Source: Vicugna pacos
Lineage: Eukaryota; Chordata; Mammalia; Artiodactyla; Camelidae
Direction: 5' to 3'
Length of the DNA stretch: 64,000 nt
Assembly: GCF_048564905.1 (NCBI RefSeq)
Contig: NW_027328897.1
Coordinates: 1 to 64,000, forward strand
Both the position numbers and the translations under genes were made by a program. The notes below the pieces were generated by a model that was given only the letters and a program-made list of their open reading frames with translations, had not been told where the DNA came from and searched no databases. Shown here piece after piece: positions 24,089-35,817 of the stretch (position 1 is its first letter; each line of letters begins with the position of its first letter).

Positions 24089-24130
24089 CAAGGCGCAGGT
24101 GGGCGACAGTGAGTGGCCTTGGGAGGAAGA

Positions 24131-25315
24131 GGTATATTCTCCCCATGGGTAGTTTTGAGTTTATTTAGAGGTTTTCAGGAAAATGAACGAAGCTCAGTTC
24201 TAAGTCCTAGAAACCTAGGAGGTGGGGGATTGGTCTCAGATTGGATAGGTTGGATGTCAGTGTTAGAGGGGACCTAAGCTCTGATCCCCAGAAGTGCGTG
24301 TACTCAGCTGAAAAGCCTCCAGATTGAATTTAAGTAAATTCTGTTTTCTCAGAATGTAACATGGATGTTAGAAATCCTTCATATATTAACCCATGGAAGC
24401 AAAAAGAAACAGATGATTAAAAGGTGCATCAGCTGAATCACAATCGGAAATCAGCACATGGCTGCCAGGCACGTCAGACACCCACGTCCATGCGGCTGAG
24501 ACCTACAGCTGTTGAGCTGCTGCTCTCAGTGAGCGCCTTTGCGCCAGAGCTGCCGCAGTGGGCTGAAGAGGCATTTGCAATTTTCTAATGGCTACACTTT
24601 TGCTATAAGGGAGTAAGAATGCAGGGTCTGGCGACATTATACTCATTTTGACTATAGGGTGCAATAGTTGAAAGCAAGATTTTTCTAGCACAGACTTACT
24701 GCTGACTGCTGTCAGACATGTGCAGCCAGACAAATGTTGTCAGTCAGCAAAGTTGCTTTGATAGTATTAAGCAGACACAGACCTTTTTATCCAGTGTAAG
24801 TCTCCCCAGAAACCAATGCCTTGGAGTGTAGGAAGGAAAGTTATGATGATTGAGAGTGAACAGTTTTATCTTCCTGCCTGGAAGATAATAAATCTGTGAG
24901 CTTAAATCATTGTAGATTTTGACTGCAGATCAAAAAAAAAAAACATACAAAATGCTGGGTGGCCATTTGTTCTCAAAAGTCACCATAATCATAATAAATT
25001 GTATGTGTCATGTAACTTTAAGTCCACCTTAGATCCCCTGGCTGTATATGGCAAAAGGTAGATTGCAGCTCTGACATATCTGTTGTCAGTCAAATTACAA
25101 TATGTCTAAATAGGTAGGTTAGAATAATCAAACATGTCAACCTGCTATGCCATGACACAGGCAACCGGAGATCAGCAAGTTTCATTTCCTGTTCCGGTGC
25201 ACAGCATCTCACAGCTCAGTGACTGGGCACGTGCCGTGTCAGACACAGGCCAGGCACTTAGACCTGAATCTGGGAGAGAACACAGCCCATTTCCCTCAGA
25301 GGCAGAGCTTCCGAC
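24131..25315. other. Intergenic region TRAV18-TRAV19
   Basis: No gene or repeat was recognised. The region is modestly AT-rich, and no CTCF-like motif is evident before TRAV19. Confidence 0.35.
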
Positions 25316-26171
25316 ATGCGGTTCCCTGGGCTGCTGAGAGTCGTCATAGCGTCCGTCTGCCTTGGTAAGGCTGGTGAGGCTGGTGAGGCTGGTGAGGCTG
25401 GTAAGGCTGGTAAGGCTGGTGAGGCTGGTGAGGCTGGTGAGGCTGGCAAGGCTGGTAAGGCTGGCCGCGGGCGGTCTCAGGCTCCTCTCAGTTCCCACGC
25501 CGGGCGCAGGGCAGCTCACTGTTTCTGGTGGGGTCTAGGGGAGCTGAGTAGTGGGATTGGTGGTGGATTCAGGACTCTTAGTCCTACATCTGCTCCATAC
25601 AGTCTGCTGGGTACCATCAGGAGAATCAACTGAATTCCTTCTCTCTCTCTCTCTCTATGTATTTTTTTTCCCTTTGTCTTTGTGCTTAATGTTATCAAAG
25701 CAACTTTCCTGGTTGACATTTGTCCAGCTGCACACGTCTAACAGCAATCAATAGTAAGTTTGAGCTAGAAAAATCTTGCTTTCAAATATTGCACCCTGTA
25801 GTCTCTCTCTATATATATATATGTATGTATGCAATACATGTATATGTATATATAAATTTTTTTCCCCTCCAGGATCTGTCAAAGCCCAGAAGGTAACTCA
25901 AGACCAGCCAGCAATTTCTAGGCTGGAGAAGGAGGCGGCCACCTTGGACTGTGTATATGAAGCTAAAGCTTACAGTTATTATTTATTCTGGTACAAACAA
26001 GCACCTAGTGGGGAAATGCTTTTCCTCATTCATCAGGAGTCTTACAATGAGCGAAATACCACAGAGGGTCGGTATTTTTTGAACTTCCAGAAATCGGCCG
26101 GTTCCATCAGCCTCACCATCACAGCCTTGCAGCTCGGGGACTCAGCGGTGTATTTCTGTGCTCTGAGCGAC
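25316..26171 (+). CDS. TRAV19: T-cell receptor alpha V gene, TRAV19 orthologue
   Basis: The leader exon is 25316-25364 (MRFPGLLRVVIASVCL; human TRAV19 shares LLRAVIASIC), with donor GTAAGG. The intron is 508 nt, the longest here. The V exon is 25873-26171 and reads AQKVTQDQPAISRLEKEA, LDCVYEAKAYSYYLFWYKQ, SGEMLFLIHQESYNE, TEGRYFLNFQKSAGS, LGDSAVYFCALSD. Cys23, Trp41 and Cys104 are present. TRAV14 is a close second choice, but the leader and gene order favour TRAV19. The oddity is the donor site: it is the first unit of an 11-copy 9-bp repeat, each unit carrying a possible donor in the same phase and frame. Alternative donor use would insert Gly-Lys/Glu-Ala triplets at the end of the signal peptide. 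Confidence 0.88.
25364..25462 (+). repeat. 9-bp minisatellite repeating the TRAV19 splice donor
   Basis: Eleven units of GGTRAGGCT lie end to end. Four are GGTAAGGCT, six are GGTGAGGCT and one (unit 10) is GGCAAGGCT. The first unit is the authentic leader donor. Every unit is three codons long, so the open frame of the leader continues through the whole array. Confidence 0.95.
25631..25653. repeat. (TC)n tract in TRAV19 intron
   Basis: A short CT dinucleotide run. An AT-rich (TA/GT)n patch follows at about 25,806-25,855 near the acceptor. Confidence 0.8.
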
Positions 26172-26210
26172 CACAGTGATGTGGGTGCCTGTGGGAGCCC
26201 CACAGAAACC
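26172..26210 (+). other. RSS of TRAV19
   Basis: Heptamer CACAGTG (26172-26178), 23-bp spacer, nonamer ACAGAAACC (26202-26210). Confidence 0.93.
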
Positions 26211-26860
26211 TCAGGTCTCAACGTGATCCCCCAGCTGTGAACACCTGGTTGAGAATCGCACCGTGGACAGAAAAGGGCAGAGGCTGTGCCATTGGGGGAA
26301 GGGGGGCTAGAAGTGGAAAATTCATGCTAAGGGAAATGCGATCTGTGTAGCTCAGGGAATCTCTCTCTGATACATAGTGTCATTCATCTAAAGCATCTTT
26401 AGCTTCACTTCTTTATCTTGAAGTAGATCATTTGGCAAAGTATTTTTTAAACTTTTTGATGGTGATGACATATTTTTAAATTCAGTACTATTTGGCCAAA
26501 TATACACCTGAACTGTTAGACTCTCAGGTTCACTGCACAAATACTTCTGCATATTTTCTTATATGAAGGCTTTCACTTCCACTTTAGCTTCTAATGACTC
26601 CAGAAGGCCTCAGTTTCAGACAATCTTGCACCAAATATGTGCAGAATAGCTGTCACATAACATCTAAAACAGCAATGTCTCTGTGCTGCTGTTTGATAAT
26701 ATTAGGTGGGAGTTACCCTAGTGGATTTGTCTCCATCTGGAATTCCAGAAAGGAAGACAGTCCTCCTTGTATAAGGATTTTCTGCCCCTACTGTGCAAAT
26801 AACAATGATCCCAATACAGGACAATTTTCCAGAAAAGAAAGCATGAGTGTGTGTGTGTGC

Positions 26861-26907
<47 letters not shown>

Positions 26908-27685
26908 CAGAATTAGGTAGCCACGTCATCAGGAAATTAACTAGTTAAACAATTAAGTTTTGTAAATCACATGTATTGGAAGAACGTACCTCAAGGCTTC
27001 CAGAGAGAACTTTTCATGAAGAAAATGGATCTAAGCAGTTTACAAGGATGTAGATCAAAGAATTGAAACAAGAAAAATGTGTCCTCGAATGTGGCGCAGG
27101 AAACTGTATTGGTGAGAGAGACTCAAAAGAGGATTCCCAACATTTAGCAAAAAAATTAAAAACACCAGAGCTAAAATAATCAATTATGCATCTTGTTTAA
27201 TGTTTACTTCAATCTGTTTGTACTTCTGAAGCACGAAGATGCTTCTAAGGCGTTTTGGAGAAGACGGCCTAGCAACGCAAACTGGCGGCAGTGTGAAGTC
27301 ATGGTCCCTAATCGCTACTTGATCCCTAACATCCCTCAAATCACATCCTGCTTCCTTCATCACTGACATATCTCACCACAACAGCTATTTTAAATTTTCT
27401 CGATCATCTCATATCTCTAATTCTTCTAACATCATCTTTAGGATATTTTGCCTATAAGTAAATAAATGCCATTGGGAAGGAGAGCACTGTGTGCCCATAA
27501 CTTGCTTTGTGCCTCCTTTGAGGTCACCTGAGCTGACCTCTTTGTGGACATAGTAATCACATTTATACTTGAAAGATAAAGAGGAATTTTTCGGGATTAT
27601 TCTGTACTAAGTTCTTATCCAGAATGACCTTAGCAGGGCACCCAGGGTATTTCTAGATTATTCATTGCAAATAAACCAGGATTTG
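26211..27685. other. Gene-free region after TRAV19
   Basis: Nothing coding was recognised. A (TG)n(GA)n tract lies at about 26,848-26,901. Confidence 0.4.
26848..26901. repeat. (TG)n(GA)n microsatellite
   Basis: A short TG run followed by a long GA run. Confidence 0.9.
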
Positions 27686-27846
27686 GGGGAACGGTATTCC
27701 ACATCTTGTAGTAACCTATAGTGACAAAGAATATGAAAAGGAATATATGTAGGTACATGAATGACTGAAGCATTATGCGGTACACCAAAAATTGACACAA
27801 CATTGTAAACTGACTATACTTCAATAAAAACTAAAAATTAAAAAAC
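27686..27846 (+). mobile_element. L1 3'-end fragment
   Basis: The terminal L1 motif is in sense: AACATTGTAAACTGACTATA then CTTCAATAAAAACTAAAAATTAA and an A-rich tail. The element is severely 5'-truncated. Confidence 0.75.
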
Positions 27847-28194
27847 CCCCGGAATTTATGGACACGGGATATACCTGGTTGGAAATGGGAATTAACTAAT
27901 GCAGGGTCTCTAGGGACGCGATCAGCAAAGGTATAAAACCTGAACGATCACAAGCCTAAATGGCTTCCTGCTGCAGCCTGTGCTGCTGCAGTTGACCTTT
28001 GCCCTGCTGCGCCCCTGTCTGTGCTGCTGTTGAAAAAGAGGCTTTAGGAAGCTTCGTTGCAAGATTTAGGACCTCCCAGAGGCAGACTGACTCTGCAGCT
28101 CTGTCTTGTTTGTAGCCTTGCTCTCGGGAAGCCCCCGTGTGTCTCCTCCTGGTCACTGCCATCCTTCCAGGGAAACCACATCCCATGGATAGAC

Positions 28195-28375
28195 TGGCTT
28201 TGTCCATTTTTGAACACTGTACAAATAGGATAATATAGTTTGGATTTTTTTTTGATATGGTCTCTTCTCAGTATTATGTATCTAAGATTCATACATGTTT
28301 AGTACAGTTTAGTTTGTTTATTCTCATTCTTGGGTGAATGTATCACAGTTTATTTACGTATCTGTCTTAATGGTT
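28195..28375 (-). mobile_element. Old L1 3'-UTR relic
   Basis: AT-rich sequence resembling the L1M 3' UTR in antisense (near ACAAATAGGATAATATAG and CTAAGATTCATACATG). Low certainty. Confidence 0.4.
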
Positions 28376-28764
28376 CTTCGGACTCCAGGAACTCGTTTCA
28401 AACTCTTTGAGCCAATCTTTTGAATCTTCCCTTAGCTTGAGGAAGATTGAAAAAGACACACGATGGCAGCTTCACTCCTATTCTCTCTGACTCCTCAGTG
28501 AATCATCAGTTTTCTCAAGTATCGTCATTATGGATAATAGGCTAAGGAAAACAACAACAAAAAAAAGGGCTTCGTGTATGTTTTGCAAGCAGCGTCAAAC
28601 ATGTTTGTTTGTGTTCTCTCTTCATGTGTTCTCATGTATTGAAATCTCTCTCCAAAATCCAAGACAAAAGGGACTGTTGCAATTAATGTTTTTTGCAATT
28701 AGTATGCTTTCACATACCTACACTGATATCAATACTGAAGTATAGACTTAAAAATTCCTGTTGT

Positions 28765-28885
28765 GCCTATAACTGTGAGCTCCACAGGGCCAGGAAGAAG
28801 GTTTGCATTGCATATTACACAGTCCATGGCACAGAGTGGTTGCACATTAAATATTTGTGGATCGAAGAAGAATTAATTAATTGAT
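28765..28885 (+). mobile_element. L2 3'-end relic
   Basis: It shows the L2 tail order: GAGCTCCACAGGGCCAGGAA, then CATGGCACAGAGTGG, then ATTAAATATTTGTGGATC with AATTAATT repeats. Ancient. Confidence 0.65.
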
Positions 28886-30460
28886 ACATACCATCAACAG
28901 ATACGGAGCGTCTGCCCTTTGGATGCTGCTAGATAATTATGGATCAGTTACTCTTGCATTTGGCCATGTCTCATCACCATGAGAACATGCCTTCTGTTTG
29001 CATGTGCCATCATTCCCCTTCCTGTTGGTACAGATCTTCCTCATATGCCACTATTTCCCAGGTTTGCAATTTAGATGGTCTCCCTCTTACTGGCATTGAC
29101 AGTCATTTTTTATTACCTGAGTCTGCAGGAAGGTTTATAATTCATTTTCTTGTGGACTTGGAAGTCTTGCCTATTGGCGTATGCCGATTCTTCTAGATTT
29201 CAGCAGGTGATGACATCCCCCACTGGATTGTTGCTTTTCTGCTTTCATTTCTAGAGCTTTTATCTTAGAATTTCAGCCTTAAATATTTACTTCCTGTGGC
29301 TAGAGATAGGAGCCCTGTAAAGCTAAGGATGGTAGTGGATGGAGCGGGAGGCAGTGGAACAGGCTGAAACAAAATCACAGCTAACTTAGTTCTCTTTGAG
29401 CCCTAATACGTTTCCTTTCCATCCTCATGTGTGGGGCACAAAGGAAGTGGCGTTTGTACAGTAGATGCTCTCCGTACACTAGGTGTTGTCCGTGATCCAG
29501 TCAGATGGGGTCAGACTCTCTGTTGTCATTTAGCTTTACCATTCCCATGACTTGCTCTGCCTCCTTGTATAGTTTTTTCTTTCATGTCTAGTGACCTGGG
29601 CTTGGGGTTGATATTTCCTACTACTGGGAATCTTAAACTCTAAGACAGAAAAACCCAATGTGCCTGTTTTTCTAATTTCCTGATTCTGGTTCCAAAGAGT
29701 GAATTACTTCAATCAAGGGCACTTTTAAGCCCCTGAATTCTCTATCCTTAAGAAACCTGTTAGACAGTTTTATCCCCAATTGTAACATTGGCCCTTTCAG
29801 AATCCTCCAACGAGCAAGCAGTCAGGGCTCTGCCCTGGGGCCAGTGGGAAGGAGAGTCACTGCATCTTGGGGGAAATGAGCAATTTGACCTTGGAATGGT
29901 GACTATGAATAAAAGTTAGATGGAATCATGTAATTTCAGCAAAAAGTAGTAACAAAATGAGGGGATTTTCATTCTTGGGACAATTTGTAGAGAATATTCT
30001 CTTCTTTAAGAAACACATGCTCCATTTTAGTAAAGAAGTTACAGACAAGGAAGGAAAATCTCACTTTGGTTCAGTTTGATAACTTACAGATGGATAGGCA
30101 TTTTTCTTGGAGAATTTTAAAGTTTAAAAGACTGTGAACATCAGAAAAGATTACAGTTATACTTGACCATATGATAGATGAAACCATTTTCCAAATCTAT
30201 ACTAGAAAATATTGCCCTGTAATTCATGGCAGAGGATTCCAGAGGCTGATGAGTTGAGAAGGGTTTGATTTGGGTACTGTATTTTTAACTTTACTTTATA
30301 GGCAGAGAAATTATAATGAGTATAAAAGGGAAATTTCAGGCTCAAAGGGTAAAAGGATTTTTCACTCTTCTCTGGGAAGTTTGCTTTGAGCTTCTTACTT
30401 GATCCTAGCAAGCAGGCAAAGCTTAAGGCTAAGACAATGGTATATTCCTCTTTTAAAACA
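28886..30460. other. Gene-free region
   Basis: Nothing was recognised on either strand. Confidence 0.35.
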
Positions 30461-31810
30461 TCTTTTAAAAATATACATTATAAAGATTAACTCAAAATGG
30501 ACCATGGAGTTAAATGTAAAACATAAAACTATGAAACTTTCAGAAAAAAAAAATAAGGGAAAATCCTCAGGACTTGGAGCTAAATAAATCTTAGACCTGA
30601 CACTAAAAGCATCACACACACACACACACACACACGGAACAGAATCGAAATTAAATCAGAACTTTTTCCTCTGCAAAAGACCCTGGTAAGGATATGAAAC
30701 AGAAAAGCTATAGACTGGGAGTAAATATTTACAAACCATGTATTTGGCAGGGGATTTGTATCTAGAATATGTAACGAACTCTCAAAACGAAGTGATAAAA
30801 CAACCAAAACAACCAAACAGAAAATGGGCGAAAGACCTGAATAGCTGTTCCCCTAAGGAAGACGTATGGATCGCAAGTCAGCACATGGGAAGATGCTCGG
30901 CATCATTAGCGCTCAGAGAAATGCAAATTAAAACCACCATGAAACATCACTACACAACTAACAAGGGGGCTAAAATGAAAAACAGAGATAACATCAAATT
31001 CTGGCAAACATGTGGGGAAGACTGGATCATCATAAATTGCTGGTGGGGATGTAAATGGTGCGGGCACCCTGGAAAGTGGCACTTTCTTACATAATTAAAC
31101 ATGCAGTTGCACACTTGGACACTTAGGTAAATAAAGATTTTATTCACATAAAAAGCTGTACCTGAATATTCATAACAGCTTTATTCTTAGCCGCCAAACT
31201 GTGAAAGCCACCAGAATGTCCCCTGGGTGGGGTGACAGGTCAACTGTCCAACTGCGGCACATCCACACCATGGAAAACCACTCAGAAAGAAGAGGAAACA
31301 AACAGGCTGGGCACACACAGCAACATGAATAGATCTCATGCTTTTGTTAATCACACGCAGTGAAGAAAACCTCAAGGGTTACCTCTATATAATGCCGTTC
31401 ATATAACAGTATTAAAATAACAAAACTGCAGGGATAGAAGAACAGGTAAGTGATATCAGGGTTTACTGAATGGGGGATGGGGTGGGCGTGGCTACAAACT
31501 GGCAGCCTGAGGGAGCCTGTGGTTATGAAACAGCTGTGCGTCTTGATTGCGGTGATGAATCCATACGTGAGCTGCACAAGCACACATGGACCCACACATG
31601 TGTAAAACTGCATAGAAACACGCACACACACACATGACTGTATGTAGAACTGTGGAAATCTAAACAAGCTTTGCGGGTTGTACCGACATTAATTTCCTGG
31701 TTTGCATACTGCTGGAGGAGACTGGAACGGTACACAAGAGCTCCCTGTGCATGAAAACTTCCATGAATCTATAATTATTTCAAATTTAAAATGTTTTAAA
31801 ATTACACAAA
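30461..31810 (+). mobile_element. Old L1, 3' part of ORF2 and 3' UTR
   Basis: Sense L1 landmarks run in order: ACTATGAAACTTTCAGAA, the AAATGGGCGAAAGACCTGAA region, AATGCAAATTAAAACCACCA, GCTGGTGGGGATGTAAATGG, and a 3' UTR ending TAATTATTTCAAATTTAAAA. Frames are broken and the copy is old. A (CA)n tract lies inside at 30,611-30,634. Confidence 0.8.
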
Positions 31811-32895
31811 ATTGTCATAAAACTCACAATCATGGATCATGTCCTTGGGCTCAGCCCCTCGGTTCTTCCAGTGTCTACGCCACAAAGAACTCCTGCCCTA
31901 ATCTTGCAGTTACCTTTTCCCCCATCTCTCCAAGAAACACATTCAGAAACAGAGAAAAGCTACTTTTTCAATATGACTTGTAAGAGTCAGAGTTTGCTAA
32001 GTATGGCTAGACTACATCAAATCAGCGATGAGAAAACGGATGCAAGTTAGTGTAAGGATTTTTAGATCACTAGTAAATGATGAAATTTTATAAGAAAAAG
32101 TCAAAGAACAGCAAACCCCTGGCTCACACTGTCAGTGTGATAAATTCTGTACCGCTTACTTCTCCTGTCACAGAGTGGGTGAGGGATGAGTGATATGAAA
32201 GCAGCACATCTGAGAGTGGATGCTCTTTTACTGGCTGCAGCTAATTCAGACAAGTCTAAAGTCAGCAACATAAACACACGTTCAATATGACAAAATCCAG
32301 TGGAGTGTCACAGAATCAACTTAAGCGATGCTAGTTTTGCCATAATCATCCATCTGCCTCCACCTCCATCCTGTAACTTCCTGATCTCCAAGGTCTAGGA
32401 TGGAGAGCTCTCTTCCCTCTGCCGTGCTCTTCCTTCCCTCCCTCCCTCTGAATGTCTGTCAAGTTTCCAACTCTGAGTTTTAGTCACACTTGGTCCCTGT
32501 AGCCAGGTATAAGATTATTTGCAGAAATAGATTTCTTAACTTACGTTCCCAATTTTATGTCAAAGAGGTTTCCAGACGAAGCCACGGCTGTTCCATCCCC
32601 GCCCCCTCCTTTTCAGCACTCTAGTTCTTCTAAGTCTCACCTGCTGAGATGCTTGCATATTACAGAGAGAAGCATAATCCACTAAACCTATGCCTGGTTC
32701 AACTCTTTTATAACTTCTGGTAGCAGTTTAGCTTCAAAGAGCATTGAAGGAACAATGAAACCATTAAAAGTGCAGGCAGAGAATGCCTGACTACGGCTTT
32801 ATACCGCATTTATTCTCTGCCCACCGGTATCAAAATGTCCTTCCCACAGTCTCTGGAGGTGGCGTGAGGGGGGGGGCGTGAGGTTGTGCTTGTGA
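31811..32895. other. Gene-free region before TRAV20
   Basis: No gene or clear repeat was seen. Confidence 0.35.
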
Positions 32896-32912
32896 GCACC
32901 CGGTGGCAGTGG
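32896..32912 (+). promoter_or_regulatory. CTCF-like motif upstream of TRAV20
   Basis: GCACCCGGTGGCAGTGG fits the CTCF core well. It is about 190 bp before the TRAV20 ATG, in gene orientation, although the gene itself is dead. Confidence 0.5.
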
Positions 32913-33098
32913 TTCCGTCCCTCTTGTGCCACAAGCGCCTCAAGCATCAAAAGCATTCACTCTTGAGAGGATTTGCTCTCGAGCCGCCAACAGAAAGGCT
33001 CTCCGGTGCATCAAAGAACGAGAACGAAGACATAGGAACAGTTCCTCCGAGGAGAAGGTTTGGAATCATTAAAGTTGTATCAAGACTGAGATACCAGG

Positions 33099-33517
33099 AT
33101 GGAGAACGTGCTGGGATGTGCATTCATAGACTTGTGGCTTCAGCTTGGCAGTAAGTCGGAGGTTAAGAGGTGAGAACACAAGGGCACATTTGTCCAGAGC
33201 TGAGAAGAAAAGTGGGTTTAATCTCAGCTCGTCCCAGGTTTCTTGTTGGAATTCTTCAAAACTGCCAAACTGAAAGCTTAGTTTCATTTCTGATTTTGTT
33301 TTCCTGAACAGGGTTGAGCGGAGGAGACCAGGTGGAGCAGCGTCCTCAGACCCTGAAAGTCCAGGAGGGAGAGCACAGCCGCAGCCTCAGCTGCAGCTAC
33401 ACGGCCAGCTCTTTCAGGGGAACGCAGTGGTTCAGACTAGATCCCGGGAAGGGCCCCGAACTCCTCTTCCTTCTGCTCTCAGTTGGGGATTCTGGGTTTC
33501 TCCAGTGGGTACAGTGA
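33099..33517 (+). pseudogene. TRAV20: TRAV20 pseudogene, V exon truncated
   Basis: The leader exon is 33099-33150 (MENVLGCAFIDLWLQL; human MEKMLECAFIVLWLQL), with donor GTAAGT. The V exon starts at 33312 after a CAG acceptor and reads [44 protein letters not shown], close to human TRAV20 up to CDR2. After about 33,491 the similarity ends and a stop follows at 33515-33517. No convincing FR3, Cys104 or RSS was found downstream. The first half is well preserved, so the loss may be fairly recent. The leader and upstream CTCF-like motif are still intact. Confidence 0.8.
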
Positions 33518-33599
33518 GGTGCTGAAGGACAAGAAACGAACATCCCCTGTTCCCACTTCACCACTGGAGGAAATCAGTACAACTTCTGGTACTGACTGC

Positions 33600-35260
33600 T
33601 GTGTAACCAGGGCCACAGTAACGGATTTGAATTTTTAAAGAACAAAGTGACCAATACAGTGGCTTCACTACCCCTCCCTGTGGAAAGGAAGCCCAGTGCC
33701 TGATCCCGCCCCAGGTCACCCTGGAGGACACCACTGCGCATTGCGACACACCCCCAGCGGGGCAGGCCTGGCCATGCCAGGGTCCCTGGGAGAGAAGGGT
33801 GGATAATCTCCATTTAGAGAGGACATTACACACAACATGTGAGATTAATGAAAGGAGGTAGAAAATGAAATAAGAAGGAAAAGGAAACTACTAAGGAAAA
33901 TGTATATAAAAAGAACTGGAACAGGAGAAAAAAAAAGCAGGCAGATAGAGGAACCTGGATGTGCATCCTTTCTCCAACCTGGAATCCTCAGCCTTGCTGG
34001 AGGTCCAGTGTGAAGATTTTTAGATGAACATTATTCCTCTGAGGAATGTCTGGGTTTTCTCAGTTTTTTTTCAGCTATAGCACATGCATTGAAGAAGTAA
34101 ATAAATTTGAAATTTTGCTAGAACAATTATATTAATATTTCTCATTTCAATTATTTCTTTAGTTTTGTCTAGAAACATTGTCCCCTATTTTATGATTAAA
34201 CAAGTTATAAATTAATATTTGATTGTTTAGATTAGTAAAACAACTTTAAGCATATGGAATAAACATTGATATTTCTTAGATTTGTCCCTAGGTACTCTAT
34301 TACTGTTAAATCTTAAGTGAGCACGTTTCATCTGTTTCAATTCATTTACATACACATTCATAATAAAAATACTATAAAAACATAAATGAGGTCACACATA
34401 TGTAAACTACTGTGATTCTTGAATAAGTGTGAAAAAGCATTGTAAGTCAGAAAATTTAAGTCAACTTATTCTTTTCCACAATTCTATGGGGTATCATCAT
34501 ATAGATCTACCATAACATATTGAATATTTATATTGAAGGATATTTAAAATATTTTTCACTTTTTTCTGCTGCATACAATGTACAATTTAATAATGCATTT
34601 ATCAAGGTATTTCTTAACAAAAACTTCCCAGCCTAATGGAATGTCTGGCATCCAATGTTAGATACAACATATACATAACAGCTATAAATCTTTATTAGTT
34701 TATACTTTACCTATCAGACATGAGCGTGCCCTTCTCCTGACAGCATCACGCAACGAATATTAACATAAGGATTTTTAACTCTCGTTGCAATCTGATGGGT
34801 GAGACATGATATAAAGAGACTTTTCAAGAAAATGTCAATTAAACAAAACCAGGGTGGAAGTGACAAGAGGAGGGAGCAGTTTTAGGAATCTGGAGAGAGC
34901 AGCCACAAACAGATAGTGAAAATGTAGATCTCTGCTTTTCTAATATAAGCATTTAAACTACGCATTTCTCCCTATGCACACATGTAGCTAAATTATACAA
35001 ATTTGATATTTTAGAAAACAGTTTTCACTTAGAAGGAGGAGGAGAGACAGGCATTTCTCTTGGTCCTGAGACGAAGGTGTTTCCCTTGCCACCTCCCGCT
35101 CTTGGCAGATCAGCGTCTGTGTGCCCGCCTGTGAGCCTATGTGATTTGTCTCTGATTAGTTGGGTTTCCTGCAGAAATGTTTGAACATAAGAGACAGCAA
35201 GGCAGATCTTTTATTGTGTGAGACCTTGTCAGTATTACAGACACAAGAGTTCAGTTCTCA
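33600..35260. other. Gap TRAV20-TRAV21, partly very AT-rich
   Basis: No gene was seen. The stretch 34,040-34,700 is strongly AT-rich, and its repeat family, if any, was not identified. Confidence 0.35.
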
Positions 35261-35282
35261 GTGAGTCTAAGGGACAGAAAGA

Positions 35283-35817
35283 ATGGACAAGTCCCTGAGC
35301 CTGCTCATCCTTTGGTTACAACTAGACTGTGAGTTCAATCCAAAGTGGGCAAAGAGCCGGCAGATTTCGGGACATTCTTCCCAAGGGAAGAGAGAGAAAT
35401 ACAAGGGGTTGTACCTGCATGGTTTTCTGGGAGTCTCTGTGGAGAGTGAAAAAGTGAATTTAAAAATAATTTCCAAAGATCAATTTGCCACTAACCAATC
35501 TCTCTCTGTGTGTTCTCTTTCTGAACAGGGGTGAGCAGTAAACAGCATGTGAGTCAGAGCTCTGAAGTCCTGACCGTCCGAGAGGGAGGCAGCCTGGTTC
35601 TCAACTGCACTTACACCGACAGTGCCCTTTACTCCCTTCAGCGGTTTAGACAAGACCCTGGGAGAGGCTCACATCTCTGCTGCTAATTCAGGCAAATCAG
35701 AGAGAACGAACTAGTGGGAGAATTAAGGCCTCTTTGGATAGATTGTCAAGACATAGCGCTCTCCACATTGCAGCTGCTCGGCCCAGCGACTCGGCCACCT
35801 ACCTCTGTGCTGTGAGG
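35283..35817 (+). pseudogene. TRAV21: TRAV21 pseudogene
   Basis: The leader exon is 35283-35328 (MDKSLSLLILWLQLD; human METLLGLLILWLQLQW), with donor GTGAGT. The V exon begins at 35529 with SSKQHVSQSSEVLTVREGG, LNCTYTDSALYSLQ, matching human TRAV21. Conserved Trp41 is Arg (QRFRQD). One base is missing near 35,660-35,667, bringing a TAA at 35684-35686. FR3 continues in another frame up to SDSATYLCAVR, ending at the RSS. Two independent lesions and a good RSS suggest a dead gene that could still be cut by RAG. Confidence 0.85.

Larger units (their letters stand above)
20780..24130 (+). repeat. TRAV18 tandem block, copy c
   Basis: It is homologous to block b from its start through the V gene. 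The match to blocks a and b fades about 40 bases after the RSS, unlike a and b, which share over 400 bases more. Confidence 0.8.

Noticed and set aside
25172-25519. Minus-strand repetitive proteins (Leu-Thr-Ser or Pro-Ala-Ser repeats)
   Set aside because: They are shadows of the 9-bp repeat at the TRAV19 donor, not genes or collagen-like proteins.
25873-26171. TRAV14 as the name for the TRAV19 gene
   Set aside because: FR3 TEGRY is TRAV14-like, but the leader (LLRVVIAS), LDCVYE and CALSD ends and the gene order fit TRAV19 better.
33558-33833. CACAGTA near 33,612 considered as a TRAV20 RSS
   Set aside because: No nonamer at 23 bp and no FR3 or Cys104 codon before it.
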